Source: Aquimarina amphilecti (GTDB taxonomy: Bacteria > Bacteroidota > Bacteroidia > Flavobacteriales > Flavobacteriaceae). From it: a stretch of DNA of 64,000 nucleotides. The DNA lies in assembly GCF_900109375.1 (NCBI RefSeq), contig NZ_FOAB01000005.1, forward strand, positions 248,001-312,000, given 5' to 3'. Positions 17,901-27,248 of this stretch are shown here, one piece after another (the stretch's first letter is position 1; the number at the start of each line of letters is the position of its first letter). A program made the position numbers and the translations under genes. The notes beneath the pieces were generated by a model. It did not search any database, had not been told where the DNA came from, and worked only from the letters and a program-made list of their open reading frames with translations.

Positions 17901-19098
17901 ATATCTGGGAATCGCAGAGGCAAACACTCCACAAGTACTTTCAATTTTATTTCAAATGGCAGAAGGTAGTGCAGATCCTGAAATAGAAAAACCAGTAGTG
18001 CAATGGAGTTATCTGCAAAATAATGAATGGATAGCATTGGCACCTTCTAATCTACTACATGATGGTACGAATGGATTACTAAATACAGGGGTTGTAAAAA
18101 TTAGAATGCCCGAAGATGCTACCCAAGGTGGTACGCTAATGCCATCCCATTTACATTGGATCAAGATAAGTGCCTTTAAAAATATTGAAGGAGTCTCTGA
18201 TACAATTGATATTTGTAGTCAGGTGATCAGTGCTACACTGGCTAGCGAAACAGTAGCACCAGAACATTTTGAAAATCCGTTACCAATAGATACGATTACA
18301 GAAGAGCTCAATCAAATACCTGAAGTAGCAAAAATCACACAACCTTTTACTTCTAGTAAAGGAAAACCGGTAGAAAAAGGAGATGCCTTATATAAGCGAA
18401 TCAGTGAACGTTTACGACACAAAAACAGAGCGTTGACTATGTGGGATTACGAACATATGATATTACATCAGTTCCCAGAGATTTATAAAACGAAATGTCT
18501 TCCAACTTCGGATCGCATTGGAGGAGTAGATGTGATCGTAGTTCCAGATATTAAAGGAAAATTACCATTTAATCCTTTTGCTCCAAAAGTAGCAGCAGAT
18601 ACACTTCATAGGATTAATTCATATATAGAAAACCTGGCTCCAGCTTATGCCGAGATATTAGTTTCGAACCCTTTTTATTTACAAGTTTCTACAGAATGTG
18701 TTGTGAAATTTTATCCTGGATATGACGAGATTTTTTATAAAGGCAAGTTAATAGAAGAAATCAAACGATTCATGTCTCCGTGGGCATATGGAGAGGATAG
18801 CGAAATTCAAATCGGAGGATCACTTCATGCTAGTGTGATTATCAACTTCATCGCAGAACGTCCTTATATCGATTATGTAGCAAACCTAAAATTATTTCAA
18901 AGCGAAGATGGAAAGACATTTACCGATGTACGAAGTCTGAATGATGGGAAATCTATAGTAACGCCTTCACAACCCGATATGATTATGGTAGCTGCCCAAA
19001 TACACGAAGTGTATGTAGTTAACGAAAATGGATTTGAAGAAGATAGCTTTGAAGGAATTAATTACATGGAAATCAGTAAAGACTTTATTGTCAAATAA
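14902..19098 (+). CDS. Large baseplate protein, baseplate J/gp47 type (Cis11)
   Basis: The largest protein of the locus, 1398 aa, a wedge component that links spike ring to sheath. The C-terminal third holds the J-like signature KGDALYKRISERLRHKNRAL followed by DYEHMILHQFPEIYKTKCLP and VDVIVVPDIKG. The first 450 residues are mostly charged alpha-helix and contain two similar short stretches (MALGHPNPGDALPDFPEELQ and VYGNPNSGDSLPLYNGETAS), an apparent internal duplication around residues 245-275 and 350-385. Afp11-like proteins are similarly long. Confidence 0.85.
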   Translation: MNTIQNIENILLRDGTSQKDRNSDALSTDYVAIEGRSLEELIIEAQRLAKELQFFDEQNRPTGTWESFLIDDPNIFNQNSIEGRKIQQKHWAQELAAYAENPELFYNNIEKKAKLSKPHVVLFITFLKLMNDVKSKMNGLTERHLDFYYRKYLQLDPKQAVPDVVNVLLELEENTQYLEVQKGTILEAGEDVDGNELQYITNEDTVISKAQITQLKSVFVSKQVRTIQNVHQARRKTKDTAFVDMMEMALGHPNPGDALPDFPEELQIENIFQLEEAVRNENTEAIAYVTEVLFLERDEFDRIFLKHKQDKEGVPIDWEPEYELLEKVYERKIIHQRQQSLKELHSTNGFDVMLKKVYGNPNSGDSLPLYNGETASLEKVFEDLQSSNENSEQALEYVEVELLLRKQDFIHLMQTNSDSAISDDDKNKVYRILEFSERQLRSVVIPSPETEQLSDIYDTANVKDFLFSQYDEEEESKRFKTFGDRLTAISDHSLKPSEIGFAISSPTLLLKDGKRTIEVLLDLNLSNQKIKDLKAVFNTKDPFQTYLSSTEQWFTPDQVHYFFGDYVGSVSETNLNIDIKEQTITRLDTTNFNVTDIGDYIVDTTQKIYEIIALKDVKIVEVKEVGVVETPIENTQKYSKDQVYLNALRIRIKLQDNDLPIISFPSSSSFIASDHPVMVCTLQSSIEGQDDQNQMRSSFQHLVDVTLQKAYIRVDVQDMQHSIVENDAGTIDTNKPFEPFGFQPEIGTSFYIANHEISQKRLQDVQLHLEWVKQPTSFVDYYKNYWLIQADHTQEELAALNEAQLTELIDQKLGFDAAIIQNDQDFKADVFLHDRNAELLLSTKIEDEQGNEVIDGFPLFNQDNRIFIDNIPKRIKNSSPDYQYKERFGIQADEEEALLWDRYFRIELTPTNFQHSVFNTLSVKQAISEKADIKNLKINSPYRPKLKKLGISYTSCDTILAKTAVDSTNKIFHIHPFGYDHITPGAETTLIPAYKDEGSLYLGIAEANTPQVLSILFQMAEGSADPEIEKPVVQWSYLQNNEWIALAPSNLLHDGTNGLLNTGVVKIRMPEDATQGGTLMPSHLHWIKISAFKNIEGVSDTIDICSQVISATLASETVAPEHFENPLPIDTITEELNQIPEVAKITQPFTSSKGKPVEKGDALYKRISERLRHKNRALTMWDYEHMILHQFPEIYKTKCLPTSDRIGGVDVIVVPDIKGKLPFNPFAPKVAADTLHRINSYIENLAPAYAEILVSNPFYLQVSTECVVKFYPGYDEIFYKGKLIEEIKRFMSPWAYGEDSEIQIGGSLHASVIINFIAERPYIDYVANLKLFQSEDGKTFTDVRSLNDGKSIVTPSQPDMIMVAAQIHEVYVVNENGFEEDSFEGINYMEISKDFIVK

Positions 19099-19130
19099 AA
19101 TCTTAAAACTAAAGTAATAAATACAGTCTT

Positions 19131-20315
19131 ATGGAAATCAATAAAAGAAACAGAACAGAACTCAAGGAATATTTTAAGATTAATGACAAACCTACTCAAG
19201 AAGAGTTTTCAGATTTTATAGAAGCTAGCATTAATCAAGCTGAAGATGGGATTGCGAAAGTACAAGGTAATCCCTTGTCTATACAGGCAGAAGGAGAACG
19301 AGTGAGCACACAAGAGATAGTTGATCTCTATGAAAATTTTACAGATGATAATCCGCAATGGTCTATAAACTTAAACCCAAGGGTAAACGCTGAAGAACCA
19401 TCAAGCAATCAATCTGGATTTAATATCAAAGACGCAACAGGACAGAGTCGTTTGTTTATAAAATCTGGAGAAGGTACTGTTGGGATTGGTACCATCGAAC
19501 CTGTGGCTCCTCTTACGGTTAAAGGAAATGCTACTTCTAACAAACCTATCGATGCAATGCAAATTTCTGAAAACACGCTTCTTTTTGGAGGCAATAATAC
19601 GAATGAGCATAAAGATTCTGCAAAGATTGAAGTAGGAACTACCACTCTAAGATTATTTGGAAAATCAACGAATAGTGATCCTACTACTAGAAAGCTAGAG
19701 ATTCTAGCAGATGGGGGAACTTCTATTAAAGGGGCAGTATCAGTTCAAGGAGATATGACAGTAAAAAAATTGAAAGCAGAGAATATTTCTACGAGTACAG
19801 ATTTGGATAAAGAAGGTGCTAGCCATGATAGAATTCCAACCCAAATGGCGGTAAAAAGCTATGTAGATACAAGGATGCCAAAAGGAGTGATTGTTATGTG
19901 GTCCGGAAATATTAGTAGTATTCCTGTAGGATGGGTTTTGTGTGATGGACAGCAAGGTACCCCCAACTTATCTGGGAGATTTATTGTAGGATTTGACAAA
20001 GGAAATTCACAATATCAGATTGGAAAAACAGGAGGAAAAGAAGAAGTTACTCTAACAACAGGCCAATTACCATCCCATAGTCATTCAGGAACTACAGGAG
20101 AAGCTGGCGAACACGCACATAATTTTACGGGGGCAGCTAAAAGAGGAGATGGATCTGGTACGGGAAGTTCTAATGATTATTATAAAGCATTCACCAGAAC
20201 TACCCAAGCTGCTGGTAAGCATAGACATTCCTTTAATACCAATAAGACTGGAAGCAATCAACCTCATGAAAACCGTCCACCGTATTTCGCATTGGCATAT
20301 ATCATGAAATTATAA
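19131..20315 (+). CDS. Tail-fibre-like collar-domain protein 1
   Basis: A 394-residue receptor-binding candidate. The N-terminus (RNRTELKEYFKINDKPTQEE) shared with the next gene should attach to the baseplate. The middle (about 100-230) is a phage-fibre-like triple-beta region ending in a TQMAVKSYVDTRM unit. The C-terminus is a phage tail collar domain (MWSGNISSIPVGWVLCDGQQ, PNLSGRFIVGFD) followed by His-rich SHSHSG, EHAHNF and KHRHSF segments, ending ENRPPYFALAYIMKL. The His pairs probably bind metal, as in T4 gp12. It probably sets target specificity. Confidence 0.85.
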   Translation: MEINKRNRTELKEYFKINDKPTQEEFSDFIEASINQAEDGIAKVQGNPLSIQAEGERVSTQEIVDLYENFTDDNPQWSINLNPRVNAEEPSSNQSGFNIKDATGQSRLFIKSGEGTVGIGTIEPVAPLTVKGNATSNKPIDAMQISENTLLFGGNNTNEHKDSAKIEVGTTTLRLFGKSTNSDPTTRKLEILADGGTSIKGAVSVQGDMTVKKLKAENISTSTDLDKEGASHDRIPTQMAVKSYVDTRMPKGVIVMWSGNISSIPVGWVLCDGQQGTPNLSGRFIVGFDKGNSQYQIGKTGGKEEVTLTTGQLPSHSHSGTTGEAGEHAHNFTGAAKRGDGSGTGSSNDYYKAFTRTTQAAGKHRHSFNTNKTGSNQPHENRPPYFALAYIMKL

Positions 20316-20375
20316 ATCAAAAAAAAAGATTGTAGCAATTACAGAAGATTTAACATCCTAAAAAAAATAGAAGAA

Positions 20376-21482
20376 GTGGAAATCAATAAAAAAAATAGAA
20401 CGGAACTTAAAGGTTTTTTTAAGGTTAATGACAAGCCTACACAAGAGGAGTTTGCAGATTTTATAGAAGCTGTGTTGAATCAGGCAGAAGATGGTATTGC
20501 AAAAGTGCAAGGAAACCCATTATCCTTGCAAGCAGAAGGAGAGCGAGTGGGGGCACAAGAAGTGTTGGATCTATATGAGAGTTTTTCTGATGACAATCCG
20601 CAATGGTCTATTAACCTAAATCCCAGAGTGAATTCTGATGCGCCCAATAGTAATCAGCCAGGTTTTAATATTAAAGATACTACTGGACAAAGTAGACTAT
20701 TTATTAAATCAGAAGAAGGAAATGTTGGTATAGGAACCATAGAACCAACGGCTAAACTTACAGTTGCGGGAAAAGATACAGCGCCATTAATTTCTATAAC
20801 TGATACTACAATTACGCCCACTACTATTTTTGAAGTTTCTAAAAAAGAAGGAGTTGCTATAAAAGGCACTTTACAAGTACAAGGAAATCTAAAAGCATCT
20901 AATATTTCGGATAATGAAGAACTGGATAATACTGCAACTAGTCATGATAAGCTTGCCACACAGAAAGCGGTAAAGACCTATGTAGATACACGCTTGCCAA
21001 AAGGTCTCATTTCTATGTGGTCTGGACAAGATATCCCAAAAGGGTGGGTATTATGTGATGGAAGCAATAATACACCAGATTTATCGGGGAGATTTATTGT
21101 GGGAATGGAAAAGAACAATCCAGAGTACCAAATTGGTGTAAAAGGAGGTGCAAAAGAAGTAACTCTTACTCAAGCACAAATGCCAACTCATACACATTTA
21201 GATAATGGCCACTCACATGGAGTAAATGATCCCGGTCATAATCATAATCATGGAAGTTTTAATGGATTGGTTAGGTTTACTGGTAGGGATACTACTGATA
21301 CAATGGATAATAATCCTGGTGCTGGTAAGGAGTTTGCCTTAAATAATTTTGGAACAATTCAGAGCAATAAAACAGGTGTTTCCATTAAAACTGCCAAATC
21401 AAATATACAACCTACTGGAGGCAATAAAGCCCATGAAAACCGACCTCCATATTTTGTGTTAGCATACATTATGAAATTATAA
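20376..21482 (+). CDS. Tail-fibre-like collar-domain protein 2 (tandem paralogue)
   Basis: A 368-residue tandem copy of the preceding fibre, starting with GTG. The first 130 residues are nearly the same (RNRTELK/KNRTELKGFFKVNDKP, LYESFSDDNPQWSINLNPRV), and the end ENRPPYFVLAYIMKL matches. The middle and the His-rich receptor loop differ (HTHLDNGHSHGVNDPGHNHN). This is the pattern expected from duplication followed by diversification of the binding tip. Confidence 0.85.
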   Translation: MEINKKNRTELKGFFKVNDKPTQEEFADFIEAVLNQAEDGIAKVQGNPLSLQAEGERVGAQEVLDLYESFSDDNPQWSINLNPRVNSDAPNSNQPGFNIKDTTGQSRLFIKSEEGNVGIGTIEPTAKLTVAGKDTAPLISITDTTITPTTIFEVSKKEGVAIKGTLQVQGNLKASNISDNEELDNTATSHDKLATQKAVKTYVDTRLPKGLISMWSGQDIPKGWVLCDGSNNTPDLSGRFIVGMEKNNPEYQIGVKGGAKEVTLTQAQMPTHTHLDNGHSHGVNDPGHNHNHGSFNGLVRFTGRDTTDTMDNNPGAGKEFALNNFGTIQSNKTGVSIKTAKSNIQPTGGNKAHENRPPYFVLAYIMKL

Positions 21483-21550
21483 TCATTTCAAAAGCCACAT
21501 TAATAGACACATATCATTTTGGAGAATAAGAACCACAATTACCTTTTACA

Positions 21551-23992
21551 ATGACAGATACCATCACCATACCTAAAGAAGTGCCACAAGACAGTGCGTT
21601 GAGCTATGAATTCCTAAGAGCAGAAGGAATGCAATTGATCCAAAAAATGGCGACAGATACCTGGACCGATCATAATATCCATGATCCTGGTATTACGATT
21701 TTAGAACAAGTATGCTACGCCGTTACCGACCTTGCGTATCGTATAGAATATGATATCCAGGATTTGATAGGGAATGACCATAAGAGTTTGTACAGTCCAG
21801 CAACCATTTTGACTACAAATCCGGTGACCCTTATGGACATTCGTAAGATGGTGATTGATATAGAAGGAGTTAAGAATGCATGGGTAGAAAAAGTAGTTCC
21901 CAAAAATGCTAATGAACCTGTACCTAGTATTCCCAAAGGATTGTTTCGTGTGTTTATAGAAAAAGATGGATTATTTGATATTCCAGGAAGTAAGATCATT
22001 GCTGCTGTTCGCGAAAAACTAAATAGCTGTCGTTCTATTTGTGAAGATTTTGAGGAAATCAAACTATTAGACACACAAGGTGTGCGATTACAAGGTGTGA
22101 TCGAAATTGCTGATAACGTTGATGATATCCATGAACTTATAGCAAATATGTTGCATAGTGTTGGCACCCATTTTTCGCCACGTATTCCTTTTTACACTTT
22201 GCAGCAACAATTAGAAAAAGGGAAAACTACCGATGAAATTTTTGATGGCCCTCGATTACATCATGGTTTTATGGAAGATCCGGATATCGCCAAAGCCTAT
22301 CGTAAAGTGGAAATCCAAACCTCGGATGTGATTAAAGAAATTATGGATCAACCGGGTATTTTGGTTATCGATAAACTAGCACTTGCTACGGGAACTAACA
22401 CCGTCAAAAATTGGCTTTTACCATTAGATACTTCCAAAACGCCTATTTTGGATGTTGATGGTACCTTGTCACAAGTATCCTTTACATCCAAAGGGCTTAC
22501 GGTACGTATTGATACAGAACGAATCAAACAGTTATATAATCAAAAAAGAACAGAGGAAGTCTCTAGATTAGGATCGTTGATAGAAAAAGACATCATTTTG
22601 TCTGCATCCGATGCACCATCATTAGATCAATACTACCCGATTCAGAATCAATTTCCAATGAATTATGGTATCGGAGAAATAGGATTACCTGATTCTACTT
22701 CTGCTACCAGAAAAGCACAAGCAAAACAATTGAGTGGATATTTATTGTTTTTTGAGCAAACTTTGGCTAATTATTTTTCTCAGTTAGCGAGTTTCAAAAA
22801 ATTAATGAGTTTTGATGGGGAAGATACCAGTACATATTTTAATCAAAATTTGTTGGATTGTGTTCCTGGAATTTCGGAGTTACTAGGCAGTCCAGAAAGT
22901 TATACTAAGTATCTACAGGAAATGACTGCTGATACGAATAAAGCTTTATTAAGAAAAAATAAATTCTTGAATCATTTGTTGGCTCGATTTGCGGAGAAGT
23001 TTACTTCTTACGGAATGGTATTAAAAGATACTACTGATAATCAGGATACTTCGGATAAAAAATTGATTGAAGACAAAGCACGATTTTTAAAAGAATATCC
23101 TGGGGTTAGTGGTTGCAAAGCAAAAGGATATGATATCAAAAATGATCTTTGGGATACCGAAAATGTCTCTGGATTAGAAAAAAGAATTGCTTTAAAGATA
23201 GGGATTGAGGATTACAGTCGTAGAAATCTCGGAAATGGGGAAGCCGCAGGTTTACATATGGTAGAACATATTTTGTTGCGATCTAGAAAATCCTATCCCT
23301 ATCCTTTTGTAGCAAGTTATGACACATCGAAAATCACAACATTTGAGGCTGCTATCACAGAAGAGTTTACACGATGTATCATCGGTGATCATGATGTACT
23401 ACTAGGAGAAGAAGTAGAAATCACCAACAATGACAACTATAATGGTGTGTATACTGTATTAGCAGTTGGAGATGACTTTTTTGAGATTAAAGCACCTTTT
23501 CAGGAATCAGAATCAGGAGCGGTTTGGAAGCGTACGCACGATATACGATATTATTTACGCTCTGCTGCGGTTCAAAGTTTTAGAGCAGGTACAAACACAA
23601 ACCATACTTTTTGTCATATAGGAGCACATTCTTTAAAAATTGGCGACGTCGTAGAAATTACTAAAACAACCCATTATAATGGAGTACATACCATTATTTC
23701 GATATCCAAGGATGGCTTTGAAATCGATGTGCCTTTTGCTGAGGAAGAGGAAACAGGAAGATGGATGGCTGCTGAAACTTTACAGGATCCATATTCTTTA
23801 CAGCTTACATATATGCTTCCTTTATGGATAGAAAGATATCAGGATGAGGACTTCAAAAAATTCATCGCCTTAACAATTCGAGAAGAAACACCTGTACATA
23901 TCAGAACCAATATCCAATGGTTGGATCAAGAGGAGATGCAAGAATTTGATCATGCTTATCATCGTTTCCTTACTGAAATTCAAAACGGATAA
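21551..23992 (+). CDS. Second baseplate wedge protein (Cis12, gp6-like)
   Basis: An 813-residue baseplate protein. The start region RAEGMQLIQKMATDTWTDHN, then IHDPGITILEQVCYAVTDLAYRI, is characteristic of Cis12 wedge proteins. Residues about 590-750 contain two copies of a small beta module (GDHDVLLGEEVEITNNDNYN and GAHSLKIGDVVEITKTTHYN, each followed by GVxT and a strand with F-E-I), inserted before the C-terminal LQLTYMLPLWIERYQDEDFK segment. It precedes the tape measure by 11 bp. Confidence 0.78.
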   Translation: MTDTITIPKEVPQDSALSYEFLRAEGMQLIQKMATDTWTDHNIHDPGITILEQVCYAVTDLAYRIEYDIQDLIGNDHKSLYSPATILTTNPVTLMDIRKMVIDIEGVKNAWVEKVVPKNANEPVPSIPKGLFRVFIEKDGLFDIPGSKIIAAVREKLNSCRSICEDFEEIKLLDTQGVRLQGVIEIADNVDDIHELIANMLHSVGTHFSPRIPFYTLQQQLEKGKTTDEIFDGPRLHHGFMEDPDIAKAYRKVEIQTSDVIKEIMDQPGILVIDKLALATGTNTVKNWLLPLDTSKTPILDVDGTLSQVSFTSKGLTVRIDTERIKQLYNQKRTEEVSRLGSLIEKDIILSASDAPSLDQYYPIQNQFPMNYGIGEIGLPDSTSATRKAQAKQLSGYLLFFEQTLANYFSQLASFKKLMSFDGEDTSTYFNQNLLDCVPGISELLGSPESYTKYLQEMTADTNKALLRKNKFLNHLLARFAEKFTSYGMVLKDTTDNQDTSDKKLIEDKARFLKEYPGVSGCKAKGYDIKNDLWDTENVSGLEKRIALKIGIEDYSRRNLGNGEAAGLHMVEHILLRSRKSYPYPFVASYDTSKITTFEAAITEEFTRCIIGDHDVLLGEEVEITNNDNYNGVYTVLAVGDDFFEIKAPFQESESGAVWKRTHDIRYYLRSAAVQSFRAGTNTNHTFCHIGAHSLKIGDVVEITKTTHYNGVHTIISISKDGFEIDVPFAEEEETGRWMAAETLQDPYSLQLTYMLPLWIERYQDEDFKKFIALTIREETPVHIRTNIQWLDQEEMQEFDHAYHRFLTEIQNG

Positions 23993-24003
23993 AAGAACGT
24001 ATC

Positions 24004-25605
24004 ATGGCACTGCAAAAACACATAGTAAATAAACAGGTATTAGAAATTCATCTATCGAAACATGCGGATACATCGAAGATACAGCATGAGTTGAGCTCGC
24101 TGTGTAGAAATCAATTATCTACTGTGATGGATCGTGTGTTTAGCCAAGCGAATGTATCAGAATCATCGCTTCAGATTGAGCGGCTCACATTAGATTTAGG
24201 AAATGTGTCTTTGCAAAATTTTGAAACCGTTTTTACCGAAAAATTACAGGAAGAACTCACAGCATATCAACGAGCAGATGTAGTTTTAGAGAAACCAAAA
24301 AGTGATAACACTCATGAAGAAACACCACTAAGAGCGATCATTCATTATCTAAAGACAGGCGTATTACCATGGTGGGCAAAACAAGGAAATAAAAGTGATT
24401 TTCAGGAGCAATTGGCACTATTGTTACAACAACCAAGTAATACATTTATGAGATTACTAAAAGAGTTGCCATGGAATCCTACATATCTACAACGCTTTGT
24501 ATATGCGAGTAAGGAAGAGCAATTATTAGCTTCTTTTAGGCTTGTTACTGAACTTTCATCTGCTCAGATCCTAAAGACTAAAAACAGTATTCTCAATAGC
24601 ATTCAGAAGAGATATACTTTAGAAAGGGAGAAAGCAATCAATAGTTTTTGGAAAACAGCTTTTCTAAAATATACCATTGCTAATAGAGATTCAGTATTCA
24701 CAAAAGAATGTACAAAAGAGGTACTTCTAGATCTGGGGATTGATGAGAAAGAAGAACTTATAGTAGATAATAGTCGGTATGCTTATCAGATCAAAAGATT
24801 AGTGGATTCCTGTATTGCCTTGTATGCAAAAAATGCAATAGGAAAGGAATTTTTTAAGCAAGTATCATCTTTGGTAAATCATCCTTTTTTTGATCAGCTA
24901 CCTCCAAAGATGTTGAAAGAGACGAAATCATTACTTACCGATATAAGCAATACTTCTAAGGAAACTATAGAAGAACTAGATGTCAATAATTTGTTGACGC
25001 CTTTAGCATTGCATTTACAAGGATTACAAAAGGAATTGAAGCATTTAGGATCAAAGCCAAAATCTATAGTAACGGAACAGTTGTCTTCACCATTTGATGA
25101 TACGGATTTTATATCCATACAAAATGCAGGATTGGTATTGTTCTGGCCATTTTTAGAACGCTTTTTTGAGAATATAGGAGTTATGAAGGATAAGAATTTC
25201 ATAGATGAAGCAGCTCGCAACAAAGCAATTTGTGTAGTACAGTATTTATGTAATACCAAAGAAGAAGAATTGTTTGAAGGTGATTTACTACTCAATAAAA
25301 TTGTATGCGGTCTAGGTATCGATACGGTAGTATCGCCAATTAAATTATCAGCCGAAGAAAAAGAAATCGCCGAAGGTTTGGTAACTGCCGTAATAGCAAA
25401 AGGACCCAAATGGGAAAATCTATCTTCTGATGGATTTAGAGCTTCTTATTTGTGTAGACAAGGTTCTTTGAGAACTAGAGATGGGCATTGGTTATTGCAA
25501 GTAAAAAGAGAAACTCATGATATTACATTAGAAAAAATACTATGGGGATTTCATACCGTAAAATTACCATGGATGAAAGATATTCTTGTAGTAGAGTGGT
25601 TGTAA
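24004..25605 (+). CDS. Contractile injection system tape measure protein (Cis14)
   Basis: A 533-residue protein that sets tube length during assembly. The N-terminal MALQKHIVNKQVLEIHLSKH...IERLTLDLGNVS block (residues 1-75) and the C-terminal block (NAGLVLFWPFLERFFENIGV ... GFRASYLCRQGSLRTRDGHW ... PWMKDILVVEW) are the two conserved ends of the CIS_TMP family. The middle is helical. With a short middle, this protein would predict a short particle if length rules known from tape measures hold. Confidence 0.85.
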   Translation: MALQKHIVNKQVLEIHLSKHADTSKIQHELSSLCRNQLSTVMDRVFSQANVSESSLQIERLTLDLGNVSLQNFETVFTEKLQEELTAYQRADVVLEKPKSDNTHEETPLRAIIHYLKTGVLPWWAKQGNKSDFQEQLALLLQQPSNTFMRLLKELPWNPTYLQRFVYASKEEQLLASFRLVTELSSAQILKTKNSILNSIQKRYTLEREKAINSFWKTAFLKYTIANRDSVFTKECTKEVLLDLGIDEKEELIVDNSRYAYQIKRLVDSCIALYAKNAIGKEFFKQVSSLVNHPFFDQLPPKMLKETKSLLTDISNTSKETIEELDVNNLLTPLALHLQGLQKELKHLGSKPKSIVTEQLSSPFDDTDFISIQNAGLVLFWPFLERFFENIGVMKDKNFIDEAARNKAICVVQYLCNTKEEELFEGDLLLNKIVCGLGIDTVVSPIKLSAEEKEIAEGLVTAVIAKGPKWENLSSDGFRASYLCRQGSLRTRDGHWLLQVKRETHDITLEKILWGFHTVKLPWMKDILVVEWL

Positions 25606-25671
25606 GTTAAGTATTGCAGGGTTTTTTAAATAATAGAAAAATATAGAAAGTAGAAATGTGAAATACAAAAA

Positions 25672-25695
25672 CGAGGGCTGAGGTTCTCGAAGTCC
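25672..25695. repeat. Short flavobacterial-type repeat before the ATPase gene
   Basis: CGAGGGCTGAGGTTCTCGAA followed by GTCC, in the 134-bp gap before the ATPase gene. I recognise GAGGGCTGAGGTTCTCGAAG-type sequence as a recurring intergenic element in flavobacteria. It is partly self-complementary. Confidence 0.4.
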
Positions 25696-25739
25696 GATTT
25701 ACAAACAAGAACCCTAGTAGAGTATAAAGAAATAACAAT

Positions 25740-27137
25740 ATGGAAAAATCAACAATCATAGAAACAAAAAATCATAATAAAATTATTACAAACGTAAATG
25801 GTAGTAATGCCCAAGTTTTGCAAGCTGAACTTGCATGGTTAAGTTTAGTATTACAGACTCGCTTAGAACTGCATTTCCAACAGGAAACACTATATGAATC
25901 TGTTGAAGAATTAACTCCTCCAGATATAAAGGGTAAGGAAGGAAGTTATACCAACTTTATCCAAGAATACAAACTCAACTTTGCTGAAAGACTACTGCTA
26001 ATTCTAGCATTAGTTCCACATCTAAAACCCGAAGTATTAGATATTCTATTTACTAAAAATAAGGATTATGACAGACGGTACAGTGAGTTTGGTGGAGTAT
26101 TATTAGAAGGACATTTGGGCTTAATACCTACCGCAGAAACCGCAATGTTTTTATTGGCAGGAGATGACCTCCAAAAACGATTAATATATCATGGATTAAT
26201 TACTCAGCATTTTATAGGCATTCGACAAGGAATGATCAGTACGACACCGACTAAAGGAAACAGTCCTTTATTGGGTAGTATATGGATGCTCGCGAATGAA
26301 TATGTACCCTCCATACTAACGGGAATACCCTATCAAGCAGTATATAGCCCTGATTTCCCTGCACAACAGTTGCATACTAAGCTATCTTGGCAAGATCTTA
26401 TCGTCTCTAGATCCACAGCCCGTAGCTTGCAGGAAATCAGGGATTGGGTAACTCACGGGCAAACAGTTTTAGAAACTCTAGAACTCGGTAAGCGATTAAA
26501 ACCTGGGTATAAAAGTTTGTTTTATGGACCACCAGGAACTGGTAAAAGTATAGCAGCGGCATTATTAGGAAACAGCACCGGCAAACAAGTGTATAAAATC
26601 GACCTGAGTATGACCGTTTCTAAATACATTGGCGAAACTGAGAAAAATCTGGCAAAGGTGTTTGATCAGGCACAACAACACGATTGGATCTTGTTTTTTG
26701 ATGAAGCCGATTCTCTGTTTGGGCAGCGCACACAGGTAAGCAGTGCTAATGATCGATACGGAAATCAGGAAATTGGATATTTACTGCAGCGTATAGAAGA
26801 TTTTCCAGGAGTGGTTATTCTTGCTAGTAATTTGAAAGATAATATAGATGAGGCATTTACTCGAAGATTCCAATCCATGATCGAATTTACAATGCCAGGA
26901 GCAGAAGAACGCTATCAATTATGGAAACAATCTTTTGCAGACAAACTACCTTTAGATGCCAACGCAGACTTATGGAAAATTGCAGAACATTATAATATCT
27001 CTGGTGGATTGATGATGAACGTGATACGTAAATGTACCCTGCAAGCAGTAACTAATGAAAAAGCAACCATCTCTCAACAAAACCTTGAAATTGCTATAAA
27101 GCAAGAGTTACAGAAAGAGGGAGTGATTATTAGTTGA
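25740..27137 (+). CDS. AAA+ ATPase of the eCIS (Cis15)
   Basis: A 465-residue AAA+ ATPase found in nearly all eCIS loci and thought to act in assembly or cargo loading. Residues about 1-220 are the eCIS-specific N-domain (AELAWLSLVLQTRLELHFQQ). Residues about 230-460 form the ATPase: Walker A GPPGTGKS (about 263-270), Walker B WILFFDEADSLFG (about 317-329), and the arginine-finger region EAFTRRFQSMIEF. All catalytic motifs are intact. It is the last core gene before the cargo genes. Confidence 0.92.
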   Translation: MEKSTIIETKNHNKIITNVNGSNAQVLQAELAWLSLVLQTRLELHFQQETLYESVEELTPPDIKGKEGSYTNFIQEYKLNFAERLLLILALVPHLKPEVLDILFTKNKDYDRRYSEFGGVLLEGHLGLIPTAETAMFLLAGDDLQKRLIYHGLITQHFIGIRQGMISTTPTKGNSPLLGSIWMLANEYVPSILTGIPYQAVYSPDFPAQQLHTKLSWQDLIVSRSTARSLQEIRDWVTHGQTVLETLELGKRLKPGYKSLFYGPPGTGKSIAAALLGNSTGKQVYKIDLSMTVSKYIGETEKNLAKVFDQAQQHDWILFFDEADSLFGQRTQVSSANDRYGNQEIGYLLQRIEDFPGVVILASNLKDNIDEAFTRRFQSMIEFTMPGAEERYQLWKQSFADKLPLDANADLWKIAEHYNISGGLMMNVIRKCTLQAVTNEKATISQQNLEIAIKQELQKEGVIIS

Positions 27138-27248
27138 AAAATCTTCAGTTCGAGTGATCACCTGAAATGTAATGAAAGTTTATCGCATCGGATCTAAATG
27201 AAATAATAGGCTTTAAAGCACAAGTGTCAAGTTTATAAAACAAAAACT

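Noticed and set aside
24894..25409. 171-codon minus-strand frame inside the tape measure gene
   Set aside because: Lies wholly within a well-supported gene on the other strand; low-complexity composition.
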